Source: Opitutia bacterium
Lineage (GTDB): Bacteria; Verrucomicrobiota; Verrucomicrobiia; Opitutales; Opitutaceae
Reading direction: 5' to 3'
DNA length: 6,385 nt
Assembly: GCA_025351035.1 (NCBI GenBank)
Contig: JANXWT010000331.1
Span: 1 to 6,385 of the forward strand
Shown here: positions 1 through 5,088 of the stretch, one piece after another
Layout of the letters: each line of letters starts with the position of its first letter
Position numbering within the stretch: the stretch's first letter is position 1
Program-made: the position numbers and the translations under genes
Notes under the pieces: generated by a model
Database searches by the model: none
Told to the model about the DNA's origin: nothing
The model's input: the letters and a program-made list of their open reading frames with translations, nothing else

Positions 1-895
1 CGAAGGTGGTCAAGGCTGTGGACGAGGCGGACGGCAGACTAAATGCGCCGGACGGGAAAGGCAGGGTGGGGTTGAGCGCCTGCCACGCCGCCGCCCAGGT
101 GATCTCAAAATTCAGCGGGGAGGCGTTGGAGCTGAGGAACGGCGGAATGGCGGAATAGCTCCGGTCCTTATTCATGATGCTGCCACGGTTGTAGTAATTG
201 AAACCGACCGTGATCTGGGTTTTGTCGTTGCTGGCGCCGCTAACAAGGCTGACCGTGGTCTCAGAAGCGTCCTTGTCCGTGGTGTTGCCGTAACTGACCA
301 TGATATCCGTGCCGGAGTAATTCTTCCGAAGGATGATGTTCACGACACCGGCCACGGCGTCGGCACCATAAGTGGAGGAGGCTCCGTCCTTCAACACCTC
401 AACCCGCTCAATCGCGGCGACAGGGATGGCGTTGAGGTCAACGAACGGAGACGCGCCGGCGGCACCAGCACCGATCGGGAACTGGGCGACACGGCGGCCG
501 TTGATCAGCACCAAGGTGGCCTCAGGGCCCATGCCGCGGAGCGACACAGAGGTGCCGCCAAGTGGACCCGAGGTGCCGGTGGCGTTATTGGAGATCGGGA
601 CAGAGCCGCCGTTGGAATAGGCGATTTTCTGGAGTAGTTCGGCCGTATTCTTGTAGCCGATGCGATCGATCTCCCCGCGGTTGATGGAAACAACCGGAAA
701 AGTGGTGGCCTCGGCTGAGGTTTCTGTCACTGGAATGTGAGATCCGGTGACGAAGTATTTTTCCAGTTTGATGGTCTTATCGTCACTGACGGGAGTAGCA
801 GCGGCTTGCTGGCCGAAGCCAGTCACTGCGATTGCGGTCAAGCCGGTGCCGAGCACAAGCAAAGCCCGCAAGTTCTGAAAGGAACTCTTGTTCAT
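1..895 (-). CDS. TonB-dependent outer-membrane receptor, N-terminal part (3' end outside window)
   Basis: Reading the minus strand from ATG at 895-893 gives 298 codons without a stop, running off the left edge. Residues 1-28 form a signal peptide: a short basic start (MNKSSFQNLR), a hydrophobic stretch (ALLVLGTGLTAIAVTGFG) and a likely cut near residues 28-33. 'KLEKYFVTGSHI' (43-54) leads into the plug. The plug domain spans about 60-190, with typical segments: 'ELLQKI' (86-91), 'SVSLRGMGPEATLVLINGRR' (116-135), 'DLNAIPVAAIERVEVLKDG' (153-171) and 'YGADAVAGVVNIILRKN' (176-192). After residue 195 alternating strands begin the beta-barrel. The family carries large or scarce nutrients (siderophores, cobalamin, glycans and others) across the outer membrane using TonB-ExbBD energy; the substrate cannot be told from this part. 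The leader carries no Shine-Dalgarno; instead CCTCCC lies about 15-20 nt upstream of the ATG. The gene is divergent from the fahA unit. The family call is very secure. Confidence 0.95.
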   Translation of the reverse strand, partial: MNKSSFQNLRALLVLGTGLTAIAVTGFGQQAAATPVSDDKTIKLEKYFVTGSHIPVTETSAEATTFPVVSINRGEIDRIGYKNTAELLQKIAYSNGGSVPISNNATGTSGPLGGTSVSLRGMGPEATLVLINGRRVAQFPIGAGAAGASPFVDLNAIPVAAIERVEVLKDGASSTYGADAVAGVVNIILRKNYSGTDIMVSYGNTTDKDASETTVSLVSGASNDKTQITVGFNYYNRGSIMNKDRSYSAIPPFLSSNASPLNFEITWAAAWQALNPTLPFPSGAFSLPSASSTALTTF

Positions 896-1175
896 TTTGG
901 TATGGGTTTGGGAGGTTAGAAAGCACCGGGATGTGAATCCGGCGTCTCAGGGTCTGACTCAGGCAAACCGCAGCCGCAGCAAAGCACAACCCAATATTTC
1001 GGCTTTTCGACTTTCGAATTGAGCCGTTCCACCGAAAATTTAAGCACGCTGGGAGGACGCCATCTGCCAGAATTGCGGCGCTGAGGCCGGAGCAACCACC
1101 CCCGGACAGCGCACTCCCAACCCCATGCACCTGAGTTGACTTGGCCTCGACGACGCGGCCACAGTGCGGGTCGAC
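896..1175. other. Divergent intergenic region with AT-rich core (probable promoter/control region)
   Basis: About 280 bases separate the leftward TonB receptor from the rightward fahA unit, so promoters for both should lie here. Most of it is GC-rich, but 991-1042 is clearly richer in A and T. That core holds repeated TTTCG units (997-1001, 1006-1009 in a T-run, 1012-1016) and nested short inverted repeats: CGGCT at 1000-1004 with AGCCG at 1022-1026, and TTTCGG at 997-1002 with CCGAAA at 1032-1037. These could be an operator or hairpin, but the arms are only 5-6 bp. TTGACT at 1136-1141 looks like a -35 box for the rightward genes, but no good -10 box follows at 16-18 bp, so I do not call a promoter. 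I see no RNA gene. The open frame crossing the region on the minus strand (to 1130) has no recognisable protein and overlaps the receptor start out of frame. Confidence 0.5.
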
Positions 1176-2162
1176 ATGTCCGCCCTGGCCGCCCTCCTCA
1201 ATTCGCTCATCGACTACGCCGGTCTCTTTCCTCCGGCGAAGCTACCGATGGCCGACGCCGTGCGCCACCACGCCGCCTATCTCCGCAGTCCGCACGCGGC
1301 CAAACTCGGTCGCTTCATTCTTCCCTCAGCCCGGCTCGCGGAATTCGAAACCGCCTACACCCAACTCACGGCCGACGAAAAAAACGGCTGGCGCCTCAGT
1401 CTGCTCGTTTTGCCGGGCGACTGGCCCGGACAAACACCGGGCGGACAGCTCAGCCGCAGCGAAGGCTGCGTGACTGATCCCGGGCTGGCAGCAGCCAGCA
1501 ACGGGAAGTCCGCAACGGTGCCCGCACTAGCGCCGGACGCGGCCGCACTGCTCGCCTTCAACCAGCGCCACCCCGGCGCGCGCATCGATGCCGTCGAAGC
1601 CAAAGTCAACTCCGCCGCCGAGGTCGCCGCGCTCTCCGCCGCGTTTCCCGCCGCGCTCGCGGTATGGATCGAAATCCCGAGCAACGCCGACCCCGCTCCG
1701 CTGCTCGCTGCCATCAAGTCGGCTGGACGCAGGGCAAAAATCCGCACCGGCGGCGTGACGGCCGATGCCTTCCCGCCCGCCGCCGATGTCGCGCGCTTTC
1801 TCGCCGCCTGCCACACCGTCGGCGTCGTGGGCAAGGCGACCGCCGGCCTTCACCATCCGCTGCGCGCCGACTACCGGTTCACCTACGAACCCGGCAGTGC
1901 GAGCGGCCCGATGTTCGGTTTCCTCAACGTCTTTCTCGCCGCGACGTTCATTCATTCCGGCGGGTCCGCCGCTGATGCCACCACGCTGCTTGCCGACGGC
2001 GACCCCGCGAATTTCTCCTGTGTGCCCGACGCGCTCGGCTGGCGCGGCCACCGTTTCAGCGCCGCGCAACTCTCCGCCGCGCGCCACGCGCTCTGCCGCT
2101 CCTTCGGTTCTTGCTCCTTTACCGAACCCATCGAAGGGTTGGAGGAACTCCGCTGGCTATGA
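1176..2162 (+). CDS. Uncharacterised conserved-looking protein, translationally coupled to fumarylacetoacetase
   Basis: This encodes 328 residues from ATG 1176; a GTG at 1164 in the same frame would add four residues, and a stop at 1137-1139 limits the gene upstream. Neither start has a Shine-Dalgarno. There is no signal peptide or membrane segment, so it is probably cytoplasmic. I do not recognise a named enzyme family. Motif-like segments are 'LIDYAGLFPPAKLPM' (11-25), 'LGRFILPSARLAEFE' (44-58), 'IDAVEAKV' (137-144), 'VWIEIP' (163-168), 'AKIRTGG' (187-193), 'VGKATAGLHHPLR' (218-230), 'MFGFLNVFLAATF' (246-258) and the C-terminal 'FTEPIEGLEELRWL' (315-328). Alternating short beta strands and Ala-rich helices, with charged or Gly-rich strand ends, suggest an alpha/beta barrel; this is inference. 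Lys220, His225, His226, Arg230, Lys188 and Arg190 are candidate active-site residues. Residues 82-116, rich in Gly, Ser and Pro, look like a loop insertion. Its TGA overlaps the fahA ATG (ATGA), pointing to joint expression and a linked role, perhaps in tyrosine or aromatic breakdown. Confidence 0.85.
   Translation: MSALAALLNSLIDYAGLFPPAKLPMADAVRHHAAYLRSPHAAKLGRFILPSARLAEFETAYTQLTADEKNGWRLSLLVLPGDWPGQTPGGQLSRSEGCVTDPGLAAASNGKSATVPALAPDAAALLAFNQRHPGARIDAVEAKVNSAAEVAALSAAFPAALAVWIEIPSNADPAPLLAAIKSAGRRAKIRTGGVTADAFPPAADVARFLAACHTVGVVGKATAGLHHPLRADYRFTYEPGSASGPMFGFLNVFLAATFIHSGGSAADATTLLADGDPANFSCVPDALGWRGHRFSAAQLSAARHALCRSFGSCSFTEPIEGLEELRWL
2141..2162 (+). promoter_or_regulatory. Start region of fahA: GGAGGA and ATGA stop/start overlap
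   Basis: GGAGGA at 2141-2146 is the only clear Shine-Dalgarno-like sequence near any start in the window. It lies 12 nt before ATG 2159, longer than the usual 5-9 nt. The ATG shares two bases with the upstream TGA (2160-2162), so ribosomes ending the upstream gene can restart at once. This supports ATG 2159 over the in-frame TTG at 2111. The 16 extra residues from that TTG would read the end of the upstream gene in a second frame and have no counterpart in the fumarylacetoacetase family. Confidence 0.6.
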
Positions 2163-3475
2163 CGCTCAACCAAACCCACGATCCCGCCCGCCGCAGCTGG
2201 GTGACCGACGCCAACGACGAGGCAACGGATTTCCCGCTGCAAAACCTGCCTTACGGCGTCTTCCGCTCCGGCCCCGTCGCCACGCCGCGCCTCGGCGTCG
2301 CCATCGGCCAAAGCATCTTCGATCTTGCCGCTGCCGCGCAGTTTGGGCTGCTGCCCGAGAGCACCACCGACGCGTGCCGCCAGACCTCGCTCAACGATCT
2401 CATGGCGCTCGGTGCGCCCGGTTGGTCCGCGCTGCGCTCGCGCCTGAGTGAGCTCCTCGGCGCCGACACTTGCCCCGTCGGCCCGCTCCGTCTGCGCGCC
2501 GAGTCCTGCCTCACGCCGATGGCCGGCGCCACGATGTTTCTGCCCGCGCACATTGGCGACTACACGGATTTCTACGCCTCGATTTTCCACGCCACGAACG
2601 TCGGCACGATGCTCCGGCCCGACAATCCGCTCCTGCCAAATTACAAGTGGGTGCCCATCGGCTACCACGGCCGCAGTTCCTCCATCGTCGTCAGCGGCAC
2701 CCCCGTGCGTCGACCCTGCGGCCAGTTGAAACCCGCCGACGCGCCTGCGCCCGTCTTCGGCCCGTGCAAGAACCTTGACTACGAACTGGAGCTCGCCGCG
2801 TTCGTCGGGCCCGGCAATCCGCTCGGCACCTCCGTGCCCATCGCGCAGGCGGCTCAGCAGCTCTTCGGGGTCGTGCTGCTCAACGATTGGTCGGCGCGCG
2901 ATATGCAGACGTGGGAATACCAGCCGCTCGGGCCGTTCCTCGCAAAAAATTTCGCCAGCACCATTTCGCCGTGGGTCGTCACGATGGAGGCGCTCGCGCC
3001 GTTCCGCGCCCCGGCTTTCGTGCGCCCCGCCGGCGATCCCGCGCCGCTTCCCTACCTCGCTGACGCCGCGGACCAACTATCCGGCGGCCTCGACCTCACG
3101 CTCGAAGTCTGGATCGCCACCGCGCAGATGCGCGCGGCCGGTGCGGCGGCCGTGCGCCTCACCAGCGGCAATTTCCAAACGATGTATTGGACGCTCACCC
3201 AGCTCCTCGCGCACCACACCAGCAACGGCTGCAATCTCCGACCCGGCGATCTCCTCGGCAGCGGCACCGTCTCGGGCCCGGCCAAGGACGCGCGCGGCTG
3301 CCTCCTCGAACTCACGTGGCGCGGCGCCGAGCCGTTGAAATTGCCCAACGGCGAAGAACGCAAATTCCTCGCCGACGGCGATGAGGTCATCCTGCACGGC
3401 TACGCCGAGCGCGCCGGTGCGCGCCGCATCGGCCTCGGCGAATGCCGCGGTCTCGTGCTTCCGACCGCCGACTGA
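2159..3475 (+). CDS. fahA: Fumarylacetoacetase (fumarylacetoacetate hydrolase, EC 3.7.1.2)
   Basis: The 438-residue product hydrolyses 4-fumarylacetoacetate to fumarate and acetoacetate, the last step of tyrosine/homogentisate breakdown, in the cytoplasm. It follows the animal enzyme (about 419 residues) along nearly its whole length. The N-terminal SH3-like domain covers about 20-130, starting at 'DFPLQNLPYGVF' (24-35), and the FAA-hydrolase catalytic fold covers about 131-438. Residues matching known mouse FAH active-site or metal residues are present: Asp137, Tyr139 and His144 in 'DYTDFYASIFHATNVG' (134-149), Arg153, Tyr169 in 'GYHGRSSSIVVSGTP', Glu209 and Glu211 in 'DYELEL', Asp243, Arg247 and Gln250 in 'NDWSARDMQ', Lys263 in 'FLAKNF', Thr370 in 'GSGTVSG' and Glu384 in 'LELTWRG'. 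It should therefore be active and bind Mg2+ or Ca2+. The N-terminus is about 13 residues longer than in mammals. The start overlaps the upstream unknown gene. Homogentisate dioxygenase and maleylacetoacetate isomerase are not in the window. No strong terminator follows in the 121 bp gap. Confidence 0.97.
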   Translation: MTLNQTHDPARRSWVTDANDEATDFPLQNLPYGVFRSGPVATPRLGVAIGQSIFDLAAAAQFGLLPESTTDACRQTSLNDLMALGAPGWSALRSRLSELLGADTCPVGPLRLRAESCLTPMAGATMFLPAHIGDYTDFYASIFHATNVGTMLRPDNPLLPNYKWVPIGYHGRSSSIVVSGTPVRRPCGQLKPADAPAPVFGPCKNLDYELELAAFVGPGNPLGTSVPIAQAAQQLFGVVLLNDWSARDMQTWEYQPLGPFLAKNFASTISPWVVTMEALAPFRAPAFVRPAGDPAPLPYLADAADQLSGGLDLTLEVWIATAQMRAAGAAAVRLTSGNFQTMYWTLTQLLAHHTSNGCNLRPGDLLGSGTVSGPAKDARGCLLELTWRGAEPLKLPNGEERKFLADGDEVILHGYAERAGARRIGLGECRGLVLPTAD

Positions 3476-3596
3476 GGGCGCGCATTCGACTGGGATTGCG
3501 CACCCCTCGACCCAACTGTGCCGCGTTCCGTCGAATCACCCTCGCCGGCGACTCCGACAGAAAACATCGTCCACGACTACCCAGCCCAACGCCACC

Positions 3597-4133
3597 ATGA
3601 TCAAACGCCTGCTCGCCCATCTCCTCGCACTCACGTTCATCGGCTTCGCCCACGCCACCACCGACCACGCTGCGCTCAAGAAAGAAGTCGCCTCCATGGA
3701 GGACCAATTCTGTGCCATGGCGAAAGAGCAAGGGCTCCTCGCCGCCTTCCAGCATTACGCGGCTCCCGATGTGGCCTTCATCGACACCGATCCGCGCAAG
3801 TGGCGCGGGCCCGCCGCCGTGCTTGAGCGCATGGGCGCAGACCGCCCGGGCGTCTCCCTCACTTGGTCGGCAATGTTCACCGACGTCTCCACCGACGGCA
3901 CCCTCGGCTACAATTACGGCCGTTTTGAATTCCGCGGTCCCAGGGCCGAGGGCAAAGAGGTCGTCCGCGGCGGTTTCTTTCTCTCCATTTGGAAACGCCA
4001 GCCCGACGGTTCGTGGAAATACGTCATGGATACCGGCGCACCAGACCGTCCGCCGCCACCCAACACGCCGCCGGCCGCACCGGCCGCCAGCCCCGCGCCG
4101 CCACCGGCTGCGCCTTCGCCGTCGAAAAACTGA
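3597..4133 (+). CDS. Exported DUF4440/NTF2-like protein, single domain with Pro/Ala-rich tail
   Basis: ATG 3597 gives 178 residues. This start is chosen because it opens a clean signal peptide: MIKR, then LLAHLLALTFIGF, then AHA (18-20) as a likely cut site before TTDHA. The frame is open back to 3381, but that part overlaps the end of fahA and reads as non-protein sequence. Residues 23-147 form one DUF4440/SnoaL-like domain, an NTF2-type cone fold: an N-terminal helix (25-50), 'YAAPDVAFIDTDP' and the C-terminal strands with 'SLTWSAMFTDVS' (87-98), 'LGYNYGRFEF' and 'IWKRQPDGSWKYVMDTG' (131-147). Residues 151-178 are a low-complexity Pro/Ala tail, perhaps a flexible or wall-spanning linker. 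The family includes both enzymes and plain ligand-binding proteins, so no reaction can be named. No Shine-Dalgarno is seen. The gene lies 121 bp after fahA and 10 bp before a related gene, and probably shares a transcript with the latter. Confidence 0.85.
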   Translation: MIKRLLAHLLALTFIGFAHATTDHAALKKEVASMEDQFCAMAKEQGLLAAFQHYAAPDVAFIDTDPRKWRGPAAVLERMGADRPGVSLTWSAMFTDVSTDGTLGYNYGRFEFRGPRAEGKEVVRGGFFLSIWKRQPDGSWKYVMDTGAPDRPPPPNTPPAAPAASPAPPPAAPSPSKN

Positions 4134-4143
4134 TGGCCCGTCC

Positions 4144-5088
4144 ATGATGTATCACCGGCTGCTCCTGCTGTTTGCCCTCTGCGCTGGCATTCTGGGCGCG
4201 GCTGATCGCGCCACCACTCGCCAGGAAATCATTCAGGTCGAACGCGCCTTCAACCAATACTGCATCGATCACGGCCGCGCCGCCGGCTGGATGGAATTCA
4301 TCGCCGACCACGCCTACCTGATGAACCGCAAAACCGTCGGCCGCGAGGAAGCCCGCGCGAGTTTCGTCGGCGAGGCCGACGACGGTTCGCTCACGTGGAC
4401 GCCGAGCTACGCCGACGTTTCCGTCTCCGGCGATCTCGGCTATTCGTGGGGCATCTGGGTGTCGAAGGGCAACGGCCCCGACGGCAACCCCGCCGAGCGC
4501 CGCGGAATTTACCTGACCATCTGGCGCAGGCAATCCGACGGTCACTGGAAATTTGTCTTCGACGGCGGCCGGCCGCTCGCCGATGACGTCATCGCGAGCA
4601 TCCATCAGTCGCTCAAAGATCATCCGGCGGCCGATTACGCTCTCCCCGTCGCCACGCCGACCGACGCCGCGACGCTTCGGAAGCAGCTGACCGAATTCGA
4701 CCTCGCGTTTTCCAACGAAGCGGTGACGCAGGGCCAGCGCGGAGCTTTTCTCTCCCGTCTGGCCGACGAGGTTCTGCTGCTCGATCGCGGTGTCCGCACG
4801 CGCGCCGCCGCCGCCGGCTACATGGAGAAGGAAGGCGACTCCAAGGCGACCTCGTGGGCTCCGTTTCTCGTTGATGTCTCCGCGGCGGGCGACCTCGCCT
4901 ACGTCTGCGGGGAGTGGGTGTTCAAAGGTCCGGGCGCTGACGGCAAACCGGCCGAAGCGACGGGCGTCTATTCCGCCATCTGGAAACGTCAGGCCGACGG
5001 CACTTGGAAATTGGTTTTCGACAACGGCCGTGCTTTCCCGCGCGACGTCATCGACCGCATCAAGCAGCGCCTCACGCTCACTCTTTGA
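4144..5088 (+). CDS. Exported protein with two tandem DUF4440/NTF2-like domains
   Basis: The 314-residue product starts at ATG 4144; the second ATG at 4147 is equally possible. The signal peptide is MMYHR plus LLLLFALCAGILG, with a likely cut after Ala20. Domain 1 (about 24-158) and domain 2 (about 173-314) are clear copies of one another. Each has an N-terminal helix ('TRQEIIQVERAFNQY'; 'LRKQLTEFDLAFSNE'), a 'W-x-P-x(3)-DVS-x(2)-GDL' strand (85-97; 238-251), a G-x(2)-DG-x-PAE turn, 'IW-[RK]-RQ-x-DG-x-WK-x-VFD-x-G' (126-142; 279-295), and a C-terminal helix ('DDVIASIHQSLK'; 'RDVIDRIKQRL'). Over 61 ungapped residues the two share 34 identities counted by eye, and the single domain of the preceding protein shares 27-28 with each. 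NTF2-like domains usually pair as dimers, so this may be a covalent dimer (inference). Function is unknown. It lies 10 bp after its paralogue, and its last 11 bases overlap the end of the convergent gene. Confidence 0.88.
   Translation: MMYHRLLLLFALCAGILGAADRATTRQEIIQVERAFNQYCIDHGRAAGWMEFIADHAYLMNRKTVGREEARASFVGEADDGSLTWTPSYADVSVSGDLGYSWGIWVSKGNGPDGNPAERRGIYLTIWRRQSDGHWKFVFDGGRPLADDVIASIHQSLKDHPAADYALPVATPTDAATLRKQLTEFDLAFSNEAVTQGQRGAFLSRLADEVLLLDRGVRTRAAAAGYMEKEGDSKATSWAPFLVDVSAAGDLAYVCGEWVFKGPGADGKPAEATGVYSAIWKRQADGTWKLVFDNGRAFPRDVIDRIKQRLTLTL
4213..5085 (+). repeat. Protein-level tandem repeat: two DUF4440 copies
   Basis: Copy 1 is coded by about 4213-4623 and copy 2 by about 4663-5085, joined by a linker of about 13 residues ('PAADYALPVATPT' region). 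The best matching 61-residue blocks are residues 82-142 and 235-295 and align without gaps. A third copy lies in the preceding gene (residues 87-147, coded by about 3855-4037). The simplest reading is gene duplication followed by internal duplication or fusion. Confidence 0.85.

Noticed and set aside
783..1130. Minus-strand frame of 115 codons spanning the intergenic region and the receptor start
   Set aside because: It overlaps the receptor N-terminus out of frame and its product has no recognisable features, so it is treated as chance.
1136..1164. TTGACT as a -35 box for the unknown gene/fahA unit
   Set aside because: No -10-like hexamer lies 16-18 bp downstream; the sequence there is GC-rich and already close to the start codon.
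1952..3076. Minus-strand open frame of 374 codons opposite the unknown gene and fahA
   Set aside because: It lies antisense to a certain fumarylacetoacetase, and its Arg/Gly/Glu-rich product with no recognisable motif is the usual shadow of GC-rich coding DNA.
3480..3501. Possible terminator hairpin just after fahA (GCGCA at 3480-3484, TGCGC at 3497-3501)
   Set aside because: The stem has only 5 bp with a 12 nt loop and no T-run follows, so it is too weak to call.
3484..3536. Inverted repeat ATTCGAC (3484-3490) / GTCGAAT (3530-3536) between fahA and the DUF4440 genes
   Set aside because: The 7 bp arms are 39 bases apart and do not extend; this is plausible by chance and has no link to a promoter I can see.
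3591..3599. GCCACCATG before the first DUF4440 gene, a perfect Kozak sequence
   Set aside because: The setting is plainly bacterial, with overlapping and closely spaced genes, so the match is coincidence.
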